A stretch of 54,973 nucleotides of DNA from Paenibacillus cymbidii. Lineage in GTDB: Bacteria; Bacillota; Bacilli; Paenibacillales; NBRC-103111. The stretch covers positions 1 to 54,973 of the forward strand of contig NZ_SHLX01000047.1 of assembly GCF_004764705.1 (NCBI RefSeq), in the 5' to 3' direction. The number at the start of each line of letters is the position of its first letter. Within the stretch, counting starts at the first letter, position 1. Positions 41,950 through 50,188 of this stretch are shown here, one piece after another. The notes under the pieces are model-generated. The model worked only from the letters and a program-made list of their open reading frames with translations. It was not told the origin of the DNA and did not search any database. Made by a program: the position numbers and the translations under genes.

Positions 41950-43356
41950 TCAGACGGGCAGGCGCACCGTAAACGTACTGCCTTCGCCTTCCTTGCTTGC
42001 CACCCGAATCGTGCCGCGGCCGGCTTCGACGATGTTGCGGGCGATGGCCAGACCGATGCCGTGGCCGCCGCCGCTCTGGCGCGTTCTTGCCTTGTCCTGG
42101 CGGTAGAACCGGTCGAAGATGCGGGGCAACGCTTCGGGCGAAATGCCGATGCCGTTGTCCTGCACCTCGATCGTCAGCACATGGCCGCCCTTCTCCTCCG
42201 CATGGGCCAATCGGACTTGCACGGCGCCGCGCTCCGGCGTGTATTTGATCGCGTTGTCGACCAGCAGCACAAGCAGCTGCGTCAGTTTCTCCGCGTCCCA
42301 TGCCACAACGAGCGACTCCGGCGCATGCAGCGATAATTCGATCGCCTTCTCCCGCGCCAGCGGCCGCAGCTTCGAGACGACCGCCGCCGCCGTTTGCGAC
42401 GCGTCGAATCTGGCCCGGCTCGGCGCGAAGCCGTCCGCATCCGTGCGGGCCAGATGCAGCAGCTCGCCGGTCAGCTTCGTCATCGCGCCGACCTCGTCCT
42501 TCATCCCCCGCAGCACGTTCCGCGAAAATTCGCTGCCGCCCTCCTCCGTTTCCAGCTCCAGCGCCTCGATCGACGTCAGCAGCACGCTCATCGGCGTGCG
42601 CAGCTCGTGCGACGCGTCGGCGACGAACTCGCGCTGCCGCGCGTAGGCGCCGGCGATCGGCACGAGCGCTTTGCGCGCCATGTAGTGGCTGAGCCACAAC
42701 GCCAGCGCAAAGAACAGCAGCGCCATGCCGACGAGCAGCACGAGCAGGTAACGGAACAAGTCGTGCTGGAAGGTCACTTCCTTGCCGACGTACAGCGTGG
42801 CGATGCGTTCGCCCTTCCACGTCAGCTCCCGCTCCGCGATCAGGAATCGCCCGGTGCCGCTCTTCTGCGGCCGGCCCGTCGGCTCCGAAGACGGGCGGTC
42901 GTACGTTTGCAGCGCCGCCAGCTCCATCCGTTTCGGCCCGAAGCGGCTTTCCGCGGCCAGCGCCGTCACTTGCGCCCGCAGCTCCGGCTGCGTTTCGCCC
43001 GCCAGCTGCATTTCGCCGTCGCTGCGGATCAAGTAATAGAACGACTGATCCGTGCTGAGCGAAAATCCGTCCTCTACATCGCGCGGCGGCCGCCGAGTCG
43101 GGTTGTCGTCACTGTCGGCCCATTGCTGCAGCAGCCGGATTTCCGAGTCGGCCACCTCCGCCAGCCGGGCCCGCTGGTCGTTCCAAATAAACCCGTACAG
43201 CAGCGTGTACACGGCGATCACGAACACGGTGAGAAACACGATCAACACGCCGCTGTACTGCAGGGTCAGCTTGCCTCTCGTCCGGTCGAACAAGTTGCTC
43301 CCGACGCCGCCGGCCCGCTTCAGCCAACCTCCCGCGCTGGGCACGAAGTTACGCAT
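41950..43356 (-). CDS. Two-component sensor histidine kinase
   Basis: 468 residues: membrane helix (about 34-58), ~145-residue extracellular sensor region, second helix (about 203-223), HAMP-like linker, H-box FVADASHELRTPMSVLL (His250), N-box VDNAIKYTPERG, and G-boxes DNGIGIS, FDRFYRQDKA and GGGHGIGLAIARNIVEAGRGTI. It autophosphorylates and passes phosphate to the response regulator encoded just upstream. Its start overlaps that gene by 8 bases. Signal unknown; the divergent secreted protein may be target or partner. Confidence 0.9.
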   Translation of the reverse strand: MRNFVPSAGGWLKRAGGVGSNLFDRTRGKLTLQYSGVLIVFLTVFVIAVYTLLYGFIWNDQRARLAEVADSEIRLLQQWADSDDNPTRRPPRDVEDGFSLSTDQSFYYLIRSDGEMQLAGETQPELRAQVTALAAESRFGPKRMELAALQTYDRPSSEPTGRPQKSGTGRFLIAERELTWKGERIATLYVGKEVTFQHDLFRYLLVLLVGMALLFFALALWLSHYMARKALVPIAGAYARQREFVADASHELRTPMSVLLTSIEALELETEEGGSEFSRNVLRGMKDEVGAMTKLTGELLHLARTDADGFAPSRARFDASQTAAAVVSKLRPLAREKAIELSLHAPESLVVAWDAEKLTQLLVLLVDNAIKYTPERGAVQVRLAHAEEKGGHVLTIEVQDNGIGISPEALPRIFDRFYRQDKARTRQSGGGHGIGLAIARNIVEAGRGTIRVASKEGEGSTFTVRLPV

Positions 43357-44029
43357 CGATCTTGTACCCGACGCCCCGCACGCTCTGGATCAGCTCCCGC
43401 GATTCGAACGATTCCAGCTTCTTGCGGATCAATTTGACAATCGCGTCGATCGTCTTCAGGTTGACGTCGGCGTCCAGCCCCCAGACCCGGTCCAGAATCG
43501 TCTCGCGCGTCAGCGTGCGCCCCTTGTTCTGCATCAGCAGGTCGAGAATTTGGAACTCGCGCGGCGACAGCTGGATCGGCCGGCCGCCTTGCCGGACGAT
43601 CTGGTTCGTCCGCTGCAGCTCGAGATTGCCGGCGCGGGCAACGTCGTCCTGCAGCGGGACGAAGCTGCGGCGCGACAGCGCCCGCAACCGCGCGAGCAGC
43701 TCGTCCATCTCGAACGGCTTGACCAGGTAGTCGTCGGCGCCGGCATCCAGCCCCTCGATGCGGTCGTGCAGCGCATCCTTGGCCGTCAGCATCAGAATCG
43801 CGCCGAGGTAGCCTGCCTTTCGCAGCCGGGCGCACGTTTCGCGGCCGTCGCCGCCCGGCATCATCCAGTCGAGAATGACGACGTCGTAGCTCGACGCCGT
43901 CGCGTAGTCGAACGCGTCGCCTCCGGTCGTCACCCAGTCGACGGTACCGCCCGTTTTTTTGCGCAGCAGGTGGGCGGTCAGCTCGCCCAATTTCCTGTCG
44001 TCTTCCGCCAGCAGCAGCTTCATCGGCAT
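43349..44029 (-). CDS. OmpR-family response regulator
   Basis: 226 residues: receiver domain with acidic pocket AEDD (9-11), phospho-acceptor Asp54 (VVILDWMMPGGDG), switch Thr (LTAKD) and Lys104 (LVKPFE), and a C-terminal winged helix (LSPREFQILDLLMQNKGRTLTRETILDRVWGLDADVNLKTIDAIVKLIRKKLE). GGAGG lies eight bases before ATG 44029. It overlaps the kinase gene and reads away from the secreted protein gene; a tandem site overlapping its own -35 suggests autoactivation. Confidence 0.92.
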   Translation of the reverse strand: MPMKLLLAEDDRKLGELTAHLLRKKTGGTVDWVTTGGDAFDYATASSYDVVILDWMMPGGDGRETCARLRKAGYLGAILMLTAKDALHDRIEGLDAGADDYLVKPFEMDELLARLRALSRRSFVPLQDDVARAGNLELQRTNQIVRQGGRPIQLSPREFQILDLLMQNKGRTLTRETILDRVWGLDADVNLKTIDAIVKLIRKKLESFESRELIQSVRGVGYKIDA

Positions 44030-44058
44030 GCGCCCGTCCTCCAGAAACTTTTACCACC

Positions 44059-44100
44059 AGTATAGTCGATTGTTCGCAAGCTTTCACCGAATTTTCACCG
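44059..44100 (-). promoter_or_regulatory. Two-component system promoter with OmpR-type direct repeat
   Basis: Minus strand: CGGTGAAA occurs twice 11 bases apart (44093-44100 and 44082-44089). The second overlaps the -35 (GTGAAA, 44082-44087), followed by a 17-base spacer and -10 TATACT (44059-44064). One-turn direct repeats at the -35 are typical for OmpR-class activators. Confidence 0.62.
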
Positions 44101-44160
44101 TACGCGGATAAGATGGGATCAAGAAACAACCACTCCTCCACCGCGAAAGGAAGATGACCG

Positions 44161-45012
44161 ATGAATATGAACAAACGTTTCCGCAAGCTTACGCTCGTTG
44201 CCGCTCTCGCCGCCACTGCCGCTGTTGCCGCTGTTGGCGCCGCTTATGCCGCGCCTTCCCTTTCGCCTTCGCCGCAACCGTCGGCGGCCGCATCCGGCGC
44301 TCCCGACGCGGCGCAGAAGCCGGCCCCGCCCGCTCGCCAGCAGGACGGCGCGAACAAGCCGAAGCCGCAGGACGACGGCCGCAAAGGGCCGGCCTGCGCG
44401 AACAACGACGGCGCGGCCCAGCCGGCAGCGGGAAAGCAGCCGCCCGCTCCGGCAGGCGGCAACGGCGGACCCGGCGGGCCCGGCAACCGCGGCGCCGGCA
44501 TCGACAGTGTCACCGAGCAGGACGGCGTGACCGTCACGATCTCCGGCGGTTTCGACACCGAGTCGCAGGACCACGGCCGCCCGGTTGTGCTCATCGCCGC
44601 CGCGCTCGGCGTGCCGACGGAGGTATTCCGCGAAGCGTTCAGCGGCGTGCATCCGGCCGGCCTGGACAGCGGCGGGCCGACCGAAGCGGAAGCGCGCACG
44701 AACAAGGCCGCATTGCTTAAGGTGCTGGCGCCGTACGGCATCACGAACGACCGGCTGGACGAAGTGTCGAACTACTACCGGTATAACGGCAACCAGCAGG
44801 CGACGTGGAAAAAGACGCTCGCCACCGCCGTACCTGTTATCGAGAACGGCGTCGTCACCGGCATCACGATCACGAACCCGGGAGCGGGATACTCGTCGGC
44901 GCCAACCGTAACGGTCAAAGGGCCGCAAGGCACCACAACCGCCACAGCGACGGTGAAGTACACGTCCGACTTCGCCACCAACGGAAGCATCGCCTCGATT
45001 ACGCTCAACTAA
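44161..45012 (+). CDS. Secreted protein with disordered linker and C-terminal beta module
   Basis: 283 residues. Signal peptide ending near AAYAAPS, then ~85 residues rich in Pro/Ala/Gly/Gln, a folded middle domain (SVTEQDGVTVTISGGFDTESQDHGRPVVLIAAALGVPTEVFREAFSGVHP) and a C-terminal ENGVVTGITITNPGAGYSSAPTVTVKG module that also occurs in many surface and phage proteins. The role is unknown. It is divergent from the two-component system (132 bases between starts), so it is a likely regulon member or envelope-stress sensor. AAAGGAAG lies before ATG 44161; ATG 44167 is also possible. Confidence 0.75.
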   Translation: MNMNKRFRKLTLVAALAATAAVAAVGAAYAAPSLSPSPQPSAAASGAPDAAQKPAPPARQQDGANKPKPQDDGRKGPACANNDGAAQPAAGKQPPAPAGGNGGPGGPGNRGAGIDSVTEQDGVTVTISGGFDTESQDHGRPVVLIAAALGVPTEVFREAFSGVHPAGLDSGGPTEAEARTNKAALLKVLAPYGITNDRLDEVSNYYRYNGNQQATWKKTLATAVPVIENGVVTGITITNPGAGYSSAPTVTVKGPQGTTTATATVKYTSDFATNGSIASITLN

Positions 45013-45051
45013 GCGATTCGGGCACTCTCGCTTCGGCCAGAGGGTGTTTCT

Positions 45052-45243
45052 AAATAGGCCATGTTTCAGGGCCTATTTAGACTAAAATGGCCGACAGCTT
45101 GAAAATAGCCAGCGAAATCGCTGGCTATTTGGCTGAAAACCGCCATTTGAAGGCCGTTCGGACGAAATAACCCGTGTTTTCATTGGCTATTTCCGACGCC
45201 ATGGGCAAAAAGCAATGAATAAGCCATGTTTTACTGGCTATTT
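45052..45243. repeat. Family A four-hairpin element, copy 5 (192 bp)
   Basis: Hairpins start at 45052, 45103, 45165 and 45217. The second has arms AAATAGCCAGCGA / TCGCTGGCTATTT with no mismatch. It lies between two converging genes and is followed directly by a terminator. Confidence 0.9.
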
Positions 45244-45261
45244 GTCGGGCACAACCCCGCG

Positions 45262-45302
45262 CACCAAAAGCCCCTCGCCGTTTACCCGGCGGGGGCTCTT
45301 TT
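45262..45302. terminator. Bidirectional rho-independent terminator
   Basis: AAAAGCCCCTCGCCG and CGGCGGGGGCTCTTTT pair around TTTACC, giving a GC-rich stem with A and T tracts at either end, between the secreted protein and Bax-inhibitor genes. Confidence 0.8.
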
Positions 45303-45316
45303 CCATACAACCGAAC

Positions 45317-46075
45317 TTACCGGCTCCGCAGCTTGGACAACAGCCGCAGCAGCTCGATGTACAACCATACGAGCGTCACCATCAACCCGAACGCGCCGTA
45401 CCATTCCATATATTTCGGAGCGCCTTGCTTCGCGCCGGACTCGATGAAGTCGAAATCGAGCACCAGATTCAGCGCCGCCACGACGACAATGACCAGCGAA
45501 ATGCCGATGCCAAGCAGGCTATTGTCGTGCAAATACGGAATCGTAACGCCGAACATCCCCAATACGAAGCTGAGCAAATACATGATCGCGATGCCGCCCG
45601 TCGCCGCAAATATTCCGAGCCGGAAATTTCGCGTCGCCTGAATCAGGCGGAGCTTGTAGGCAAGCAGCAGCGCAAGGAATACGCCGATCGTCAGCAACGA
45701 AGCTTGCAAGGTAATGCCGTTGTAAAGCGATTGGTAATTCGCCGACAACGCGCCGAGGAACAAACCTTCGAACAAGGCGTACACCGGCACGAGGAACGGC
45801 GCCGCCGTCGGGCGGAAGCTGATGATCAGCGCCAGAACGAAGCCGACGATCGCCCCGGTTATCGCATAAGACGCAACATTGCGGTCCTCGAAGTACATCG
45901 ACCAGGTCGAGAACGCCCCGCCCAGCAAAATCGCCAGCGTGATAAACGCCTTGTTCACCGTGCCATTAATCGTCATCGCATCTTGCCCGGATTGTTGTCC
46001 GGTACGTTCAAATGTCCGCTCGTTCAATGTTGGATTGCCGCTGCGCCCGATCAAACCGATCACCCCATCTGTCAT
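45317..46075 (-). CDS. Bax inhibitor-1/YccA family membrane protein
   Basis: 252 residues with about seven membrane helices and BI-1-family features: TINGTVNKAFITLAILLGGAFSTW, PVYALFEGLFLGALSANYQSLY (the conserved ALxEGxxxG motif) and a C-terminal ALNLVLDFDFIESGAKQGAPKYMEWYGAFGLMVTLVWLYIELLRLL with the di-Asp sensor region (LDFDFIE). Members of this subgroup are large YccA-like proteins; bacterial relatives such as BsYetJ are pH-sensitive calcium leak channels. ATG 46075 follows AGGATATAGG. Confidence 0.88.
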   Translation of the reverse strand: MTDGVIGLIGRSGNPTLNERTFERTGQQSGQDAMTINGTVNKAFITLAILLGGAFSTWSMYFEDRNVASYAITGAIVGFVLALIISFRPTAAPFLVPVYALFEGLFLGALSANYQSLYNGITLQASLLTIGVFLALLLAYKLRLIQATRNFRLGIFAATGGIAIMYLLSFVLGMFGVTIPYLHDNSLLGIGISLVIVVVAALNLVLDFDFIESGAKQGAPKYMEWYGAFGLMVTLVWLYIELLRLLSKLRSR

Positions 46076-46235
46076 TTTACCTATATCCTACCATATAGAG
46101 TCGGTTCTCCATAGGAAAATTATTCGGCAAAAGCACCTGTCGACGCCGGCTTTTGACGATTAATTTGCTCCTTGCAAGGGAAGCCCCTAAAATGAGCAAG
46201 TAAGGAGCGAACGGCAATCGAAAGGAGTAACTGGA

Positions 46236-47300
46236 ATGACGGACAAGGCACGGATGGAAATCGGCATCAGCACGTTTATCGAAGCGACTCCCGACCCGGT
46301 GACGGGGGTGCGGATCAGCCATGCGGAGCGGCTGCGACATGCGGTCGAGGAGATTGTACTGGCCGACCAGGTCGGCCTGGACGTATACGGCGTCGGCGAG
46401 CATCATCGCCCGGACTATGCGGGCTCCGCTCCGGCTGTCGTTCTGGCCGCGGCGGCCGCGGCAACGAAGCGCATTCGGCTCACCAGCGCCGTCACCGTGC
46501 TGTCTTCCGACGACCCGGTGCGGGTGTACCAGTCGTTCTCGACGCTCGACGGCATCTCGAACGGTCGGGCGGAAATTATGGCAGGCCGCGGCTCGTTCAT
46601 CGAATCGTTCCCGCTGTTCGGCTACAGCCTGGACGATTATGACGAATTGTTCGAGGAGAAGCTGGAGCTGCTGCTCGAAATCTGCAAGCACGAGAAGGTG
46701 ACGTGGCGCGGAGGTCATCGTCCGGCGATCGACAACCTCGGCGTTTATCCGCGTGCGGTGCAGGATCCGCTGCCTGTCTGGATTGCCACCGGCGGCAATC
46801 CGGAATCGTCGATCCGCGCGGGATTGCTCGGGCTGCCGGTAGCTTACGCGATCATCGGCGGCATGCCCGAGCAGTTCGCGCCGCTGGTCGAGTTGTACAA
46901 GAAAGCCGCTGCGCAAGCCGGCCACGATGTCAGCAAGCTGCAGATCGCCACCCACTCTCACGGCTTCGTAGGCGACTCGACCGAGCAGACAGCCGACCTG
47001 TTCTTCCCGCCGACCCAGGCGCAGATGAGCAAGATCGGGCGCGAACGCGGCTGGGGGCAGCCGTACTCCCGCTCCACCTTCGATTCGGCGCGAAGCTTGC
47101 GCGGCGCGCTCTACGTCGGCGACCCGGAATACGTCGCGGAGAAAATCGTACTCCTCCGCCGCAACCTCGGCGTGACGCGTTTTTTCCTCCACGTCAATGT
47201 CGGCACGATGCCGCACCTCGACGTCATGCACGCCATCGAGCTGCTCGGCACGCGGGTTGCCCCGATCGTGCATAAAGAACTGGCGCGGATCGAAGGCTGA
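46236..47300 (+). CDS. LLM-class flavin-dependent oxidoreductase
   Basis: 354 residues of the luciferase-like TIM barrel: EIGISTFIEATPDPVTG, LDVYGVGEHHRPDYAGSAPAVVLAAAAAATKRIRLTSAVTVLSSDDPVRVYQSFSTLDGISNGRAEIMAGRGSF, then PVWIATGGNPES and GYVGDSTE-type residues. Members use FMNH2 and O2 to oxidise small substrates. The specific reaction cannot be read from sequence. AAAGGAG lies nine bases before ATG 46236. Its stop is two bases from the stop of the converging GT8 gene. Confidence 0.88.
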   Translation: MTDKARMEIGISTFIEATPDPVTGVRISHAERLRHAVEEIVLADQVGLDVYGVGEHHRPDYAGSAPAVVLAAAAAATKRIRLTSAVTVLSSDDPVRVYQSFSTLDGISNGRAEIMAGRGSFIESFPLFGYSLDDYDELFEEKLELLLEICKHEKVTWRGGHRPAIDNLGVYPRAVQDPLPVWIATGGNPESSIRAGLLGLPVAYAIIGGMPEQFAPLVELYKKAAAQAGHDVSKLQIATHSHGFVGDSTEQTADLFFPPTQAQMSKIGRERGWGQPYSRSTFDSARSLRGALYVGDPEYVAEKIVLLRRNLGVTRFFLHVNVGTMPHLDVMHAIELLGTRVAPIVHKELARIEG

Positions 47301-47302
47301 CC

Positions 47303-48622
47303 TTAGTAAACAGGCGGGACGGTCCTTGTTGTCCCGGGTCGGCCAGGGGCATTTCTTAGCCGCTCGCGAATTTCATTGAACCGCGGATGGACCCATGCCT
47401 TGGCAGGCATGAAGTCCATCGCCCGCGATCGTTCGGCATGCTGCGGCAAGCGGTCGTCGGTTCTGCGGGTCGGCGGCGCGACCGGCATGGCGGGCCGCTT
47501 CTTCGGCACGGCCTGCCTCTTTCTCGGCGCAGCCAAAGGCTTCTTCGGTCGAACCGCTCTCTTCGCCGGTACAACCTGCTTCCTCACCGGCCGCTCCCGC
47601 TTCTGCCGGAACCGCCGCCTCGGAACCGCCGATTTCGGTTTGTTCGGCGTCCGCACCTTTTTCCTCTGCCGCAGCTTGCCCCTTCCTTTGCCGACTCGCC
47701 CGCGTTTGCGCAGCTTTCGGCTCGCCTTCCGCATCGGATCGGCCAGCTTGCGCCAAAACCTGCGACGCCAGAGCCGGCCAATGCGGACCGGTCTCACTAG
47801 CGGCTTGTCGTCCTTCTCGCCCTCGTCTTCGTCGTACGGCTCGCTTTCGTTCCAGGGCGTATCCCGCCATATTTGTCGATAGCATTCGAAAGACGATGAG
47901 TTGACGCTCTCGCTTCCGACCGGTCCGGAAGTGCGGAATATACCGTTCTCGCCGTCATTCGGCAGCCCGGCGAGCGGCTTATTGAACCGGGAATCCAGCG
48001 GAAGGAAGTTGCCGCCGTATAAGGCGTTCAGCGTGTCCCGGTCCGGCACCGAAGCCGTCGGAAATTGCCGCATGAACTGCAGCATATCGTCGTACCACGA
48101 AAAGCGGCGGCGAATGGTATCGAGCGCAAAAACGATCACGCCCGAATCGAAATACTCGTTCGAGTTCAGTCCGCAGCGAACGATGTCCCCGGCCCTCTCC
48201 AGAGCCTCCCGATCCCGCACCGCGCCCAAGTAACAATCGCCCACGTCGGTCGACCACAATTCACCGATGTCCAGGCGCACGACCGCGCCGCCGTCCAGAT
48301 AAATGACTTTGTCCGCATGAATATATTGGGGAAGCAGCAGTCCGAACAAGCTTGCCGTTGCCCGGGCGTCGATCGCCGGCATCCGGGACGCCGCTTCCAG
48401 CATGTCCGCCGGAAGGATGACGCGATAGAAGCGGATGCGATGTCCGAAGCGCCGGGTCAATCGCAGCAGTTTGATTTTGTCCGCTGCGCGCAACGTTTCG
48501 TCATGCAGCAGATGAACGCGAAGCTCCGACTTCGTATGGCTGAAGACGGACGCCAGCACGACACCGGCGTGCTCCGCATCGCTACCGTTCCTGTCGTAAA
48601 CCGCCAGCGCCAGTTCGATCAT
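47303..48622 (-). CDS. GT8-fold glycosyltransferase-like protein with degenerate DxD and basic tail
   Basis: 439 residues. Residues 1-250 follow the GT8 (LgtC/glycogenin) pattern: VVLASVFSHTKSELRVHLLHDE, LFGLLLPQYIHADKVIYLD, YFDSGVIVFALDTIR and PDRDTLNALYGGNFLPLDSRFN. The metal-binding DxD is DGG (Asp110-Gly112), so the second Asp is missing, and the usual C-terminal His/Lys-Pro motif is not evident. After an acidic patch (EPYDEDEGEKDD) comes a ~115-residue Lys/Arg/Pro-rich tail (about 273-385), probably nucleic-acid-, membrane- or wall-polymer-binding. AGGTG precedes ATG 48622. It may not be an active transferase. Confidence 0.75.
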   Translation of the reverse strand: MIELALAVYDRNGSDAEHAGVVLASVFSHTKSELRVHLLHDETLRAADKIKLLRLTRRFGHRIRFYRVILPADMLEAASRMPAIDARATASLFGLLLPQYIHADKVIYLDGGAVVRLDIGELWSTDVGDCYLGAVRDREALERAGDIVRCGLNSNEYFDSGVIVFALDTIRRRFSWYDDMLQFMRQFPTASVPDRDTLNALYGGNFLPLDSRFNKPLAGLPNDGENGIFRTSGPVGSESVNSSSFECYRQIWRDTPWNESEPYDEDEGEKDDKPLVRPVRIGRLWRRRFWRKLADPMRKASRKLRKRGRVGKGRGKLRQRKKVRTPNKPKSAVPRRRFRQKRERPVRKQVVPAKRAVRPKKPLAAPRKRQAVPKKRPAMPVAPPTRRTDDRLPQHAERSRAMDFMPAKAWVHPRFNEIRERLRNAPGRPGTTRTVPPVY

Positions 48623-48756
48623 GGATTGCAGTCACCTCGCTCTACCCGTAGTAGTGGATGATAGCCCTTGATCCAACTATATGTTTGCCCCGGTGCGCTT
48701 GCGTAGACGTTCGTCCGGTGCGCGGTCACCCATTTTTCCAGGCACATTTCCGGTTG

Positions 48757-48787
48757 TGCATATTCCCCCCTTCCCCGCGGTAAAATA
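48757..48787 (+). promoter_or_regulatory. Sigma-G-like promoter of splB
   Basis: TGCATA (48757-48762), an 18-base spacer and TAAAATA (48781-48787) resemble the forespore sigma-G consensus; splB of B. subtilis is sigma-G dependent. AAAGGAG follows before ATG 48817. Confidence 0.55.
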
Positions 48788-48816
48788 AGTGCACTTTGTA
48801 AAGGAGTGTCGCCGCC

Positions 48817-49854
48817 ATGAACAATTCAAGAGGGGTATTCACTCCCGAATTGGCGTACTTTGAGCCTGAAGCCATTACCTATCCGAAAGGCGAACGCATC
48901 TTTGAATGGGTGAAAAGCGAGGGAATCCCGTACCGGATGACAACTTCTCATAACAGAATTACGAATTTGCCGGGAGATTCCGAGCTGGAGCAGTACAAAA
49001 TAGCGAAACGCACCCTTGTCGTCGGACTCCGAAAGACGCTCGCCTTCGACACTTCGAAGCCCTCTGCGGAATACGCCATCCCCCTCGCCACAGGATGTAT
49101 GGGACATTGCCATTATTGTTATTTGCAAACTACGTTAGGGGCGAAACCCTACATACGCGTTTACGTGAACACGGATGATATTCTCAAGCAGGCGAAGCGG
49201 TATATCGAGGAGCGGGCTCCGGAAATCACACGCTTCGAAGCAGCCTGTACATCCGATCCCGTCGGTATCGAACACATTTCGGGCTCGTTAAAGGAATATA
49301 TCGAATTTATGGGCAGGGAGCCACTCGGTCGTCTCCGATTCGTCACGAAATTTCATCATGTTGATTCCCTGCTGGACGCCGAGCATCAGGGACATACCCG
49401 TTTCCGGTTTAGCGTGAACGCCGATTATGTCATCAAAAACTTCGAGCCTGCCACATCCAGCTTTGCCGACCGGATTGAAGCGGCGGGAAAAGTGGCGAAA
49501 GCGGGGTATCCGCTCGGGTTTATTGTCGCGCCGATTATTTGGTATGACGGTTGGGAGCACGGATATGCCGAGCTATTCGATAAATTGGCCGAAGCGCTTC
49601 CGAAAGAGGGAACGCGGGACCTTACGTTTGAGCTGATCCAGCATCGATTTACGAAAACGGCTAAAACGATTATTGAAAGAAGGTACCCCAAATCAAAGCT
49701 TGAAATGGATGAAGCGAAGCGTCAATACAAATGGGGGCGCTGGGGGCAAGGAAAATACGTGTATCCCAAAGATCAGGCGGAAGCTCTGAGAGAGTTCATT
49801 ACCGAACAGATATTTCATCAGTTTCCTGACGCGAGGATTGAGTATTTTACGTAG
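48817..49854 (+). CDS. splB: Spore photoproduct lyase
   Basis: 345 residues, typical length. The radical-SAM cluster cysteines are Cys94, Cys98 and Cys101 (ATGCMGHCHYC), and the hydrogen-donor cysteine is in EAACTSDP (Cys144, equivalent to Cys141 in B. subtilis). It uses S-adenosylmethionine to reverse the spore photoproduct (5-thyminyl-5,6-dihydrothymine) in germinating spores. It stands alone, without splA. Sequence around this gene and the next is less GC-rich than the rest of the window. Confidence 0.95.
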   Translation: MNNSRGVFTPELAYFEPEAITYPKGERIFEWVKSEGIPYRMTTSHNRITNLPGDSELEQYKIAKRTLVVGLRKTLAFDTSKPSAEYAIPLATGCMGHCHYCYLQTTLGAKPYIRVYVNTDDILKQAKRYIEERAPEITRFEAACTSDPVGIEHISGSLKEYIEFMGREPLGRLRFVTKFHHVDSLLDAEHQGHTRFRFSVNADYVIKNFEPATSSFADRIEAAGKVAKAGYPLGFIVAPIIWYDGWEHGYAELFDKLAEALPKEGTRDLTFELIQHRFTKTAKTIIERRYPKSKLEMDEAKRQYKWGRWGQGKYVYPKDQAEALREFITEQIFHQFPDARIEYFT

Positions 49855-49856
49855 AC

Positions 49857-49905
49857 TGCACAAGCGACCCGAGGTTAAGGCTCGACTCCATTGTGCTTTT
49901 TTGCT
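49857..49905 (+). terminator. Terminator of splB
   Basis: GCACAA pairs with TTGTGC and an inner CGAG..CTCG pair strengthens the stem, followed by TTTTTT. The remaining 280 bases to the next gene are AT-rich; a small hairpin TATAGCA-CTCCCC-TGCTATA lies near 50062. No other gene is seen there. Confidence 0.7.
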
Positions 49906-50188
49906 GCCGCTATCAGCCGTTGCTTGTCTTCAGCATTTCCGGATGTTGGGAAATGAAGAATAATAGAAGCCAAATATGATGCGGGTTGACGAAAGGAAGG
50001 AAGAAGTTGTCTTGATTTTAACTATATGTAGTCTTAACTGAAAGTGTGTTGGGGTTGTGGTATAGCACTCCCCTGCTATAAACCCAATATTCTGAAAATA
50101 GTTTTTAGTCTAGCCAATAACCGGCTATTAGTCCATGCCTAAAATTAACAACTCACGTACACTGAACCATCTTTATAGGGAGGTGTCG

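Noticed and set aside
47376..47882. Plus-strand frame opposite the basic tail of the GT8-like protein
   Set aside because: Phe/Arg/Ser-rich shadow produced by the Lys/Arg codons on the other strand; no ribosome site.
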